DNA from: Chrysoporthe austroafricana
Lineage: Eukaryota > Ascomycota > Sordariomycetes > Diaporthales > Cryphonectriaceae
Assembly (NCBI GenBank): GCA_001051155.2
Contig: JYIP02000012.1
Span: forward strand, 434,001 to 498,000
Direction: 5' to 3'
DNA: 64,000 nucleotides
Positions 47,387 through 58,377 of the stretch are shown piece after piece. The notes below the pieces were generated by a model, which was not told where the DNA came from, did no database searches, and saw nothing but the letters and a program-made list of their open reading frames with translations. Position 1 is the stretch's first letter, and each line of letters begins with the position of its first letter. Made by a program: the position numbers and the translations under genes.

Positions 47387-49223
47387 CTAAACGCGTCGCC
47401 GAAATTGGACTACTGGCCCGTCCGTCTTACTGACGAACATGTCCCGCATTTGATACTCGCCGACACGGTGTCTACCATATCCTTTGCCATCTCCGCCTGT
47501 ACCACGGTGCTCCTCACCAGGAGCCAGGCGCATATCATACAGCCACACAACACGGGCAATGGTGATCAAGAGTTCCTTCATCGCCATGGACTTCCCGACA
47601 CACCCGCGAGGTCCGATACTGAACGGGCAAAAAGCAGCGTGTACGAGGCTCACCCCGTCGCCGCTGTCCTCAGGTGCTGAGCCCGTGGTGCTGCTTTCCA
47701 GCCATCGCTCTGGCCGGTAGCAGAACGAGTCCGGATAGTACTCTTCGTTGTGGTGAATAGCATAGTGAGACACGCCCAGGTCGACGCCCTCGGCGAAGAC
47801 ATGGCCTGCGATCTCCACGCCACCGGCCAGGGCCTGGCGCGGCAGAAGGCCTGGTACACCGGGAGACATGCGCATAGCCTCGTCGATGCAGGCTCTGAGC
47901 CATCGACAGGAGGACAGAGGTGCACCTCCAATGATCTCATCGACGTTGTCGAAGCGAGGTCGGACTTCAGCCTTGAGTCGCTCATAGGTGTCTGGGTTGT
48001 GCAAAATATAGAAAAAGGTGGCTGAGATGGCCGTGGCAGTCGTATCCGAACCTGTTTCGTCGGCCCGGAGGCGTCTGGTCAGTATTCACAGGTACCCTTC
48101 TAGGACATAGGCTACGCTTACCGCCCGTGATTAGCAGACTGGATTCGCCGACCAAGTCATACTCGCTAAACAGTGGCCTGTCCTTTGAGGTCTTGTTTGC
48201 CTTCAGCAAGTGGGAGTAAACATCAGGCACTTCGGCGTGGTCTCCCATGGCCAGACGTTTTCGAGACTGCTGGTTGGCAAACGCTTCGTACCGCTTCATG
48301 TCTTCGTTGAGCTTGGAAAAGAGAATGTTCCCGAGTTTCAGACGTAGGATTCCCGGCATCCATCCGCTCTATAATGAGAATGTCAGGTCCAACGGCATCG
48401 TATGTTGACTGCCAAGCAGAGAAAGTCATGTACACTCACCATGTTCAGTCCGTTCACGCCTAGTGGCAGCACTTCTAGGATGTACCTATTGTCGGGTCTA
48501 TCTAACATGCCGAAGGAGCTAGAGAAACAGATATCTCCCATGATGTCGAAAGACAAGTAATCGGCAAGGTCCGTCATGTTCTTTGGCGTGCTCCATGATT
48601 CTTTGGTACAGTGCTGTGCTGAAGATGATTCCGAATTATCAAGATCACCCAGCTTGTCCGTAAATTTGGTAATGTTTCTCAGAACAATGCTTTCCATCGC
48701 TCTCACAGAGCTGTCAGAGAGAGCGGATGATACGACGCGCTTCTTTCTCGTATGGACGCTGTGATCGATTGTGGTGAGAGAGCTGTCGCCCTTGAACACG
48801 TCGTTGAAAACGTGGTAGTACGATGACTTTTGTGTGTTGGCCTTAATACCGTATATCTTGTGCAGTCCTTCGGCCGTGTTGGCGGAAATCCTATTAGGAC
48901 CAAATCGTACGAACGGACCTGAATTGAGATCAGAGAAGGCCTTTGACACGTAGCATACGGGATCAAATGGCACACCATATTTCTTATGTAACTCCAGAAA
49001 ATGGATATGGCGATCACCAGACGCGCTGCGGATGACCGAGTACCAGTCTGTGAAGCGTCCAAGGAAAGGTCCTGGGTATCGTGCTAAGGGATGTAACGTC
49101 AGTCTATAGACCACGACGCCAAATATCTGTTCGCTGTCAGTTCTGAGCATCATTTTGGACCTAGGATCAATATACGTAGATAAGCCATGCAGCAATTGCG
49201 GCTGTTCCAAGTATGAACCACAT
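47387..49223 (-). CDS. Cytochrome P450 monooxygenase
   Basis: ER-anchored heme monooxygenase. Five exons, 49176-49223, 48976-49126, 48440-48918, 48122-48368 and 47387-48051, join to 529 residues. The first exon encodes the membrane anchor MWFILGTAAIAAWLIY; the second continues IFGVVVYRLTLHPLARYPGP with the proline hinge. Conserved parts: FVRFGPNRISANTAEGLHKI, YLSFDIMGDICFSSSFGML, I-helix GGSDTTATA, ExxR Glu366-Arg369 (DEAMR), PERW, and the heme motif FSIGPRGCVG with ligand Cys459. The layout matches the CYP families that act in fungal natural-product pathways; substrate unknown. Introns are 49, 57, 71 and 70 nt; the 57-nt one keeps the frame open. The gene is divergent from the flavin monooxygenase across 337 bp, suggesting co-regulation. 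Confidence 0.92.
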
Positions 49224-49560
49224 TTTGTCGCTCAGTAGGACGATCTTGTCCACGTCACGACTCCGCATCCAGCACAGATGCGCACAAATCCTCAAGGAGG
49301 AAAAGAAATTATGGGATCTGCTCCGGCCGCGATAGTGGGAAAGCTATACACGGTTGGTGACATGAACTGCTGAGGGGAGAAAGTGGTGGACGACCCGGTC
49401 GAGGCTTTTCTTTCCCCTCAGTTTTCGCCTAGGTAGCTTCCGCAGTTGCAGGAATACACGTTATGCACTCTGCGGGGATGTGACATTGAGTCGCTTGTAA
49501 ACGGTGACCAAGGGGCGAAAAGTATTTAAAGTGGCACAATCCTCGTTGATCAATGTGTCC
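49224..49560. promoter_or_regulatory. Shared divergent promoter of P450 and flavin monooxygenase genes
   Basis: The 337 bp between the two start codons must contain both promoters. Such head-to-head pairs are common in fungal biosynthetic clusters and often share regulator sites; I recognise no specific element. Confidence 0.6.
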
Positions 49561-51462
49561 ATGACCAGAGACCGCCACGCAAGCAAGATGACCACCATAC
49601 GCACGGAACGCCATATGAGGATTGCATGCATAGGAGCGGGTGCATCAGGTCTTTGCTTCGCGTACAAACTCCAACGCTCCTTCGAAAACTTCACTCTAAC
49701 TATCTTTGAGAAGAATTCCCAAGTCGGCGGTGTGTGGGTCCAGAATCGCTATCCGGGGTACGTTACATCAAGTTCCAATAGACCTTTGAAGGAGCTGACT
49801 TGGGAGTGGCAGATGTGCTTGCGATTACGATGCGCATAACTACGTGTACTCCTGGGAACCGAAGACCGACTGGAGTAGCGTGTACGCCAGCGCCGCGGAA
49901 GTCCAGGGATACTTCGAGGACTTCGCCAAGAAGCACGACCTCCTTCGCTTCTGCAAGTTCGATACCACCGTGACCAAAGGCGAATGGCTTGAGGGTGAAG
50001 GCAAGTGGCAGTTATCTTCACAGTCAGCGGGCGTCGAACATACTGCGCAGTATGATATTCTCATCAATGGATCGGGCCTCCTCAATTCCTTCAAATGGCC
50101 TGAGGTCGATGGTCTCGCGGATTTCGTCGGCACCAAGGTACACTCAGCCGACTGGCCGGACGCGCCGCTTGACACTTCAGGAAAGCGGGTGGCACTGATT
50201 GGCAATGGGTGGGTATAAGCTGACCGAGGCTTCTTCATGTTCCGAGATTGCTGACCCTGTATGCAGGTCATCTGGCCAGCAGTTGCTCGAGGCTTTACAG
50301 CCTGAATGCAGACACCTAACTGTTTTCATTAGGCAGCCATCATGGCTGTTCGGCGGTTTTGGCGGGCCTCAGCGGAATTACACCGCAGAAGAAGTTCAGA
50401 CCTTCAAGGACCAGCCCCTTGTCCTTTTGCAAAAGCGAAAGACGTTCGAAAGCCGAGTGAACAGCTACTTTGGCCTCTGCCTCAAGGACAGCCCCCAACA
50501 GGCCGCGTTGCGCAGCCACCTCACCCAAAAGATCAAGGATCAACTAGCTGAGCATGACCATCGTGGAGTTGATCTCAAACAATTTATCCCAGAGTACGCA
50601 GCTGGGTGCCGGCGTCCAACCCCCGGTAGCAAATATGTTGAGAGTCTTTGCGCCCCGAATGTTGACCTTGTTATGGGGCCTATTAGTCGCATTACTGCCG
50701 ACGGCGTGATTGACCAAGACGGAAGGTCGCATCTCGTGGACATACTGATCTGTGCCACTGGTTTCGATACATCACATCGGCCTCGCTTTCCTCTGCTAGG
50801 GGAAGACGGGAGAAACTTGCAGGACGTCTGGTCTCAGAAAGCTGCTGCCTACTTGGCCCTAGCTGTTCCTGGCTTTCCCAATTACTTTGTCTTCTATGGA
50901 CCCAACAACCCATTTGCCAGTGGTCCATTTCTTGCCACCATCGGTAAGCTTGTGTAAAACCTATGTACTAGCATGATTATAGTCTAAGCTGACGGTGCCA
51001 ACAGAAGCTCAAGCTGAGTACATGCTCAGATGGTGTGATCGCTGGCAGACGGAGAATATTCACTCTTTCTCTCCGAAACAAGAAGCTGTCGATGACTTCC
51101 AGGAACATGTTGACCGGATCGTACAGAAGACAGTGTGGGCGGACTCTTGCCGTTCCTGGTACAAGAAGGGCCAATCAGGTAGTGTTAGTTTGTGGCCAGG
51201 CAGTGGACTACACTACATGGAAGCTATATCAAGCATTCGCGGAGATGATTTTAATGTCCAGTACAGCGGCAATCGTTGGTCATGGCTTGGCAATGGATTC
51301 AGTCAGATTGAGGAAGACCCAGAATGCGACCTCGCATACTATATCCGAGATCACGACAGCTCCGAGTACTTGAGCAGTAAGAAGAGACGGAGGCTGGCTG
51401 CCGGGGGGGCTCGGAGTGACGCGTCAAAGCTACATGTGTTTGGGAATCAGGATGGCTCTTGA
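49561..51462 (+). CDS. Baeyer-Villiger-type flavin monooxygenase
   Basis: FAD/NADPH enzyme that inserts oxygen next to a ketone or oxidises a heteroatom. Exons 49561-49757, 49813-50208, 50267-50943 and 51005-51462 give 575 residues. The FAD motif GAGASG is at 25-30; after the first intron the protein reads GCACDYDAHNYVYSW, close to the fold around the flavin. The Baeyer-Villiger fingerprint FxGxxxHxxxWP is exact at residues 170-181 (F170-VGTKVHSAD-W180-P181). A second Rossmann motif, GNGSSG, lies at 196-201, and ICATGFDTS in the second half is the expected ATG motif. Donors are GTACGT, GTGGGT and GTAAGC. An alternative start is the ATG at 49588. It pairs with the P450 on the other side of the promoter. 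Substrate unknown. Confidence 0.92.
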
Positions 51463-52169
51463 AGTCTTACATTCAAATATATACCTACCCTAGTATGGGT
51501 ACTTGAGAGCTCGCGATAGGATTGAACACAGTCCAGCTTGCTGGGATACTCGCCAAGAAAAACCATGTCTAAGCGAGCTTTCTAGGTCAATTGTGATCGA
51601 ATCTAACCCCGTTCCGACAGCAAAAGCTTTTAAAGCTTCGGATACGGACTTCTATGCTTAACGAAGTAAATAATGTCTTTGCTGTGGAATCCTCCTCGGT
51701 TATTCATCTAATCAACACTTCCGAATGGCTGCCTGCATTATTTGTAATTTTTGTACTTACCTATGTACTCACTGTACAAAGACAGCGTAGCTTGCCGACT
51801 TCCGATAGACTATTATATGACGTGCAGACATTCCGACATACGACCGAGCACGAGATTTGCAGTCTAATTACTATGTACAGTCATGCCTCATATTGAGTAT
51901 GCGGAGGGTAGTATTCCATATGCGGTCCCCAGATGTAAGTGAATCCAAGAGGATGAGCTAGGTCGCATTCCTGTGGGGGCGGGGGTCGGACTATGGCATG
52001 TCGTTTCTCGTTACCTTCCAAGGTGCAGAGTTGGGGGCCGAAGGGGGGGTTGGGAATTATTCCCACTGAGGTATTTTCATCAATAAAATTTTGCAATCAA
52101 TTCCATTAACAGATTAATTCCTCATACGACTATTGAAAGTAGAGATTTTATTAAGTACAAATTATCGTC

Positions 52170-52213
<44 letters not shown>

Positions 52214-52328
52214 TAAATAAAATATGAGATGGATTTATTATTCCTTCGGGTTATGTGAAAACGAAGATTGACGAAAAACTTTTCTATCGAGCGTAGTGTA
52301 ATACTATTTGTTTTTAGTGTTTGCCNTT

Positions 52329-52364
<36 letters not shown>

Positions 52365-52492
52365 TAATTTTTTATTTTTTTTTTTTTTATTATTTTTAAA
52401 AAATTATTTTAGTATAAATATTATTTTATATATATATTATTTTCATATATATTATTTTAATATAAAAATTTTTATAAAAAAAAAAATATATA

Positions 52493-52532
<40 letters not shown>

Positions 52533-53305
52533 GAACTATTTAAAATTAAATAATATTCAAAAGAAACGTTTAAACAACCGTTATGTATTCTTTTGGAAAC
52601 ATTTTTATTATAAAGAATTATCTAGGTGTAGAAAATACAATTGGTATAATTGTAAGTATAGTTTGATTTTGACGTTTTTTTACTTTTGTTGTATCCTGTT
52701 GAATTTCTTTTCTAATTAGCATATTTAAAGGGGGGGGGGGGGAATGAAGATGACACAGCAAGATAGCTTTTGAAAATCAATAAAGTGTTCTAGACTTTCA
52801 GCCCGTTGTAAGGGTATGTTTCCGTAAAATCCGGTTTCAACTTAGCCGGGAAAGGAAATTAACTCCTATTGATTTGTATTGTGAGTTGGAGTGTAATTAA
52901 GTACATCCAAGATGGTCTTGTCACATCTCTGAACTTGCAGCAACATACAATACTGTGGTGTAATACAAGCTAATGCATTTGAAAATCTCACTTCCATCCT
53001 CAGATAGGAAGCTGTGTCTCATCGGAACCGTATGTACCTATTATGCCTTGGTAGAGTTCATGTAGCTAAGCAGCCTCGTTGGTAAATCGAGGCCAGAAGA
53101 CATGGAGAAAAGTGTTCGCAGCGTACGTCATATTGTTCGCATCCACCTGTATATGACAGCTACATATACCCGTAATTGTGGCCACAGTTCTTAGACATTA
53201 CTGGAAACTCCTTTACCGTCACGCCAATACATAAACCGCTCAAGATGGACAAGGCTCAATGCACTTGACGATACTACACCGGGTTGTAGTACATAGCTGG
53301 GCATC
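51463..53305. other. AT-rich intergenic region with homopolymer patch
   Basis: No gene. Holds the strongly AT-rich patch 52152-52550 (separate entry) and a 13-G run at 52730-52742. The last 300 bases are the promoter of the UbiA-type gene. Confidence 0.55.
52152..52550. repeat. Extreme AT/homopolymer patch with an undetermined base
   Basis: About 400 bases consist almost only of T-runs passing into A-runs, twice in opposed order (T then A near 52170-52212, again near 52327-52364 and 52492-52532), with TATATATATT in between. Position 52326 is N. T-run followed by A-run makes each block a potential hairpin. It could be slippage-expanded, decayed transposon DNA or an assembly join. Confidence 0.7.
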
Positions 53306-54294
53306 ATGGTAAGTACGCCAGCTCTCAGACACTTTGAGGAAGTAGCGTCTAAGAATACACGTAGGGTACTGCGTCGTTCTTCCCTCGGGTAGACAAGTTT
53401 GTCTTCAATCTATACCTTGTAACAGCAAGCGACATCGTTCCGGTCCTCATCCCTCAAACGCTTTTCGCGGTCTTCTCAGCTTCATCGGCCCGTTTCAATC
53501 CGGACTACAACATACAGAACATTTATGAATTAGCCATCCGCTTGGTCAACATACTCGTATGGGTTTGGCTTCAACTCTTGGTACTAGACCTCGCAAACCA
53601 ACGACTCCCAGGCTCAATCGCGGAAGACAAGATAAACAAGCCCTGGCGACCGATCCCCTCAAAACGGATGACAGCGGAGGGAGCACACAAGCTGCTTATT
53701 CTCAGCATCATAGTTACTTTCGTAGCTTCCATTTACTCTGGAGGCACTATAGAAGCAATGTTTCTCTTCACCCTCAACTGGATGTATAATGACCTGGACC
53801 TTGCAAACAGCAATTGGCTGTTACGGAACACCATGAACGCCCTGGGTATTACCACCATCGGAGCTGGTGCCACAAGACTTGCCTGTGGAATGAATGTCAA
53901 AATTGATGAGACAGCTGCTCGTCAATGGTGGGTTCTGTGTGCGGCGATGATTGCCACGACTATCCATTGCCAGGACCTGTATGATCAAGAAGGCGACGCA
54001 ATTCGGGGACGACGCACCGCTCCGCTGGTTCTTGGTGATTACACAGCGAGATGGTCCCTAGCAGTCTCAGTGCTATCTTGGAGCGTTGTGATGCCTGCTT
54101 GGTTGGGACTGGACTTCTGTGCGCATTGGGCAGGATACCTGCTTCCGGGTCTCCTAGGACTTATGATTGGGACTCGAGTGCTGCTGCTACGCGATGTTGC
54201 TTCCGACAGGTTGACATTCAAGGCTTGGGCTGCGTGGACGATCAGCTTATACGCACTACCACTTCTCTACGAGCAAGGAAGAGATCTGAAATAG
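53306..54294 (+). CDS. UbiA-superfamily membrane prenyltransferase or terpene cyclase
   Basis: Exon 1 appears to consist of the ATG alone (53306-53308, then GTAAGT); exon 2 is 53365-54294; together 310 residues beginning MGTASFFPRVDKFVFNLYLV. The protein is almost entirely membrane-spanning. Two metal-diphosphate motifs of UbiA enzymes are visible: NQ at 79-80 with ED at 88-89 and NKPWRP in a loop after a helix, and DLYDQEGD at 205-212. Fungal members include aromatic prenyltransferases and the fumagillin-type sesquiterpene cyclase Fma-TC; from motifs alone I cannot say which chemistry applies. No prenyl chain or aromatic donor gene is next to it. It stands between the P450/monooxygenase pair and the Pth11-like and hydrolase genes, suggesting the core enzyme of a small terpenoid cluster. 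Start by splicing is an inference. Confidence 0.82.
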
Positions 54295-54874
54295 TAGCTT
54301 ACGGACTGTAGCCTTGAACCTCAATTGGATTAGACCTTTGCAAAGAAAACAAACATAAGTAGTTTCTATAGAAAGTAATTACCGCCGATCCCTATTTATT
54401 AAGAAGCAGACAGTTTCCTTCTCTACTTCCGTAGAGCCACAGTAATATAGCCCCAGTCCTTGTAATCATCAGCTGGCCTGCTCTATGCAAATGACATTTG
54501 AAAGTTGCCGGAGGCAGCCGTAATGAACGATTTTTCTGTTTGAGCCCGCTCCTCAGCATCTTTCAACGCGATCGCCTCTGTAATGGCGCCGAGCTCGAGT
54601 CTACGGTGCGGAGCAGAGGCAACGCACAGGGATTGCTCCAGTAGTAGCGCTGCCCGAGGTTGGTTTCACCCTACACCAGTTCCAGAAGAGTTCCATTAAA
54701 AATATAGCCTAGATAAACAATAATAAATTTGACAGGAGTCCATGCCGTCGATACAGCGAGTTTCCACCTCCGAAGTCTCTTTTAATGTACAAGAAAATTT
54801 CAACACATGCTTTCACACTCTTGACGGAAAGTGTTGGTTCAACTGCTGTCATATGCGAGACCACTTGGGCCATG
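54295..54874. other. Intergenic region between convergent genes
   Basis: No gene seen. It should carry the 3' ends of the UbiA-type and rhodopsin-like genes. Confidence 0.5.
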
Positions 54875-56147
54875 TCACACTCCATCACCCTCAACAAGTT
54901 TTGTGTAGCTTCCCTCGGACTGCACATATGCGCTGTCGTGAGAGACTGTAGCAGTCTTTGTGACATTGATGCCAGACAGGCCGCTCATTTGAAAAGCGTT
55001 GCCGCCACTTCCACCAATGGTGACGATGTGCCTGTCGTTGACTAGGCCGACCTTGCCTCCAGAACCATCAGTGCCTCGCATCTTTTGTGAGCCATTGGGC
55101 GAGCCGTAGAGAATTTGATTGAATACGGGCCGCAGAACAGGTAGACACGCCGCCACCACAGCAACGCAATTCTCAACGACAGACCACATCGCAGGATACG
55201 AATTAGCCCAAAAGCCATCGGTGAAAGACACAGTTTTGACATAGTTGACGCGAACGATAGAAACGACAACGATGAAGATACCAAGTAGAAAAATACTGGT
55301 GAGCTGGAGCTTTCGACGGAGGTCCGTCTTAAGTCGCCAGATGAAAGGCATTGGCATGACAAGGATGACACTGTCCGTCAGCACATTGATGCTGCTGACA
55401 ACGATCAACTCGACATCGAGATTGACGCAGTGTGCAGTGACAGATGAGTCCCAATTGGACTGGACAGGGACACATTGAAATATGTTTGTGAAGATGGCCG
55501 TGAGACTGTAGCTGAGCACGAAGATAGCAACGGCGATACATGCCCATTTGAATTTCTGGCTGGGGAAAACTCGATGGTATAGAAGTAGGATCGAAATCTG
55601 CATGTCGTTAGATTTTGACTCATTACAAATGGACTAAACATGGAATCTGATTCCAGAGGCGATAGTGGAAAGATAGGGCCTCGAATTGTTTTACCTTAGT
55701 GGAGACTAGAGCTGGATTATAGACGACCCCAGCTGCCAAAGTTAATTTCAGAAAGGGAACGATATATTCCGGATGTTCGAGTTGGGTGACGATCCGATGA
55801 CGGCCTCCTCCTGTGGCGACGACACCGAGGTAGAGGCCGACAAATATTGTGGTAAAAAACTAAATACCCAGGAGTTAGTAGTCCGATTTGATGACACTTG
55901 TCTTTGCTAACTGGCCCACCAGAGCAACCAAGATCATGTAATCATCCCACCCCAAAGCCTGATGTTTAAGACGCCGGGCATATATTCGCATGGCGACTGC
56001 AGTATATGCGGCAACGATGCATATTCCAGCCGACGAATAAAGGTTTGGCTGTAGGGTTTGGTCGTAGAGCGGAATCTGCTCTTGAAGAGACGCCGGAAGA
56101 GATGCCACGATCTCGGGCGGTATGTTTGTGGAGTTGTAATGCACCAT
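54875..56147 (-). CDS. Fungal rhodopsin/Pth11-like integral membrane protein
   Basis: Seven-TM protein of the family around Pth11/SAT4-type rhodopsin domains, common in moulds; some are sensors of surface or host cues, others sit in biosynthetic clusters. Exons 55920-56147, 55695-55859 and 54875-55597 join to 371 residues. The first has the extracellular N-terminus and TM1 (GICIVAAYTAVAMRIYARR) with WDDYM; the second continues FFTTIFVGLYLGVVATGGGR and LEHPEYIVPFLKLTL; the third has ISILLLYHRVFPSQKF and later YPAMWSVVENCVAVVAACLP. The W-D-D motif after TM1 and the conserved Cys in the second outer loop (CVPVQSNWD) are usual. The tail (about 80 residues) is cytosolic and Gly/Ser-rich. Function in this locus unknown. 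Confidence 0.87.
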
Positions 56148-57282
56148 GCTGGCTACTATTGGATGTTGAGTTCGTTGGGTGGATATCGCTCATCCGGACG
56201 AAGTCCGCGGAACTGGATCGCGCCAGGCCTCTCGGTCGTTTTAATGACAGTCATTGCAAAGGATCGCATCCACAAAGATGCTCGCACAGGAATAAGACGT
56301 AACTTTGGGGCCAAAGGATTGCAGATGGCTGTCTAGTTGTCCATTTTTGTCTAGACACAGAGTACGGGAAAGCAAAGATGCAGAGCGGGTACGTACTCAG
56401 ATGGGTTGAAAGACCTCATAGTTTCTAACCGTTTATGCCCAAATCACAAGCCAATTTTTTGTTATTTAATAGAAACAAATTACTAAAAAAGAATTTATTA
56501 ATTCTAAATGAATTCAATCTTTGTGATGCATTATTAAGCTTAGGGAAAAATAGATAAGAAGAAAAACTAAAGCTTTCTAAATTTAAATACTCATTGAATA
56601 CTTATACAATACATTATAATTATACCTTAAATGCAATACTTTCAATACACGATTCAAAACTTATTTTTTAAAATCTTTATTTTTACTGTTGCTTATTATC
56701 AAATTTGGGTAATCAATACGTAATTCCTATTGATGGAATCCCAATATTGTGACGACCTCTTGTTTTATTCTATACGTACCAGGCCTCTTTCAGTGTTCAT
56801 TTTCCCTCTCAGAGAAAAAAAAAAAAAAAAACGCTACATTGATCGAATGATGTACGGGTATTGGAGGAATGGGCATTACGCCGTGAGACTTATATTATGC
56901 AGCTGCACGAGACTGGAGCAGGTGGTCATCCTGTGGCTTACGCTCGGGGCTGTTGTCCCAAACGCTTCCGGGACTAGTGATGTCGTGTAACCACATCGGT
57001 GACAAGTCCATTTTCCATTTCCGTGCTAAGTCTAGCACAGGATACCTAAGAATACGCTCGTTCACTCATTGACTCCTAGCAAGACAGCCCTCGCTTGCGG
57101 AAATTGCAGCCGGTCGAAGGCAGTGAAGTACAAGAGCTCTCAGCATCAACGGTACTTTCGTCACGGACTGCTCGCACTTCGATGTCGCCCAAGAAATTTG
57201 TCGTCTTGACCAAGATCAAGTTAGACTTCTATAACAAAAATCGCATCACTCCCTCTAAACACATTTCTTTTCATTCGTCATC
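56148..57282. other. Divergent intergenic region, AT-rich centre
   Basis: Promoters of the rhodopsin-like and alpha/beta hydrolase genes. The centre (56440-56720) is strongly AT-rich with no coding signal, resembling an old RIP-mutated stretch. No repeat family recognised. Confidence 0.5.
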
Positions 57283-58377
57283 ATGACCTGGACAACTTCA
57301 AGTCCCGGCAAATATGTGTGGGCTACGTGCGCCGTACTCATCAATCTTGTCAAGATACCCTTGTCAGTCCTCTACTATCTTCCGAGATCCACGCGACCTC
57401 GCCCAGAATGGACCGTCCTTCAATCAGTCATGAATCAAGCGATGAACGCGTTTCTATACCACCTCGCCGTTGTAGAGGGGGTCACGCCCCTCGATCTTGA
57501 GCCGGGGAAACTCGGAGACAGATTCATTTCTATACCCAGGGGTCCTCCAACAATCTTCGCGGGCGTGGCTGCCTCAGACGACGGCATCGTGCCTCTAGAT
57601 ACGGGAGCGATCTGGTATCCGACCGCTCCGAAGTCCTTCCCCAGCGGCAAGCCCGTGATTCTTCACTTCCACCCAGGCGGCTATGTCATGAGCGATGTTC
57701 GGTCCGATGCATCCTTCGTCACGCAGATGCTCACTCAGCGAGTTACTTCCTCTGTCTGCATGAGTCTCTACAGGCTGGCCTCTAACCCCGGCGGCCGCTT
57801 TCCCGCAGCTCTTCAGGACGCACTGAGCGCTTACTACCACCTTCTTCAGGAGATACCGGCCTCTGACATCATATTGTCAGGCGACTCGGCCGGTGGTCAC
57901 ATCGTCATAGGCCTGCTGCGATATCTCGCCACCCACGGGGCGGAAACGGGACTACCGTCGCCGAAGGGGGCTCTACTCTGGTCCCCTGCTATTGATTTGA
58001 CAGCTGGCCTGCAGCTAGAAAATATTCCGAGGAATCGCAACTATAATAGCGACTATATGGACCCAACTTTCATGGCTTGGGGTGCTAGGCGTTTTGTATC
58101 GCAAAAACCGGGATCAACGCCCTACATGAATGCTCTTAATTCCCCTTTCAAGAGTCCATGCCCTATCTTGGTACTTTGTGGAGGTTGCGAGCTCTTTTGC
58201 GACGATATTATGGAGTTTGTGAACCAAATGAATACTGTGACGGGGAACGAGGTCCAATTCTATGTAGAGCCACTGGCCAACCATGACATTATTTTTGCGG
58301 GAAATTTGACTGGCTGGCGGACTGAGGCTGAAGAAGCCGCGAACGCGGCAGGAAGGTGGATTTCCCAGTTAAGATAG
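57283..58377 (+). CDS. Alpha/beta hydrolase of the hormone-sensitive-lipase type
   Basis: Single-exon 364-residue hydrolase. Hydrophobic N-terminus (VWATCAVLINLVKIPLSVLYYL, residues 12-33, given here in pieces: VWATCAVLINL then VKIPLSVLYYL) may anchor it to a membrane. The oxyanion-hole motif is HFHPGG (128-133; HPGG replaces the usual HGGG), the nucleophile Ser202 sits in GDSAGG (200-205), and the C-terminal part has ILVLCGGCELFCDD (Asp candidate) and NHDIIF (His candidate near 337). Such enzymes hydrolyse acetyl or other esters; related proteins act in fungal clusters as deacetylases or esterases. The start MTWTTSSPGKYV follows an in-frame stop upstream. Downstream of the UbiA-type gene on the same strand. 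Confidence 0.9.
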   Translation: MTWTTSSPGKYVWATCAVLINLVKIPLSVLYYLPRSTRPRPEWTVLQSVMNQAMNAFLYHLAVVEGVTPLDLEPGKLGDRFISIPRGPPTIFAGVAASDDGIVPLDTGAIWYPTAPKSFPSGKPVILHFHPGGYVMSDVRSDASFVTQMLTQRVTSSVCMSLYRLASNPGGRFPAALQDALSAYYHLLQEIPASDIILSGDSAGGHIVIGLLRYLATHGAETGLPSPKGALLWSPAIDLTAGLQLENIPRNRNYNSDYMDPTFMAWGARRFVSQKPGSTPYMNALNSPFKSPCPILVLCGGCELFCDDIMEFVNQMNTVTGNEVQFYVEPLANHDIIFAGNLTGWRTEAEEAANAAGRWISQLR

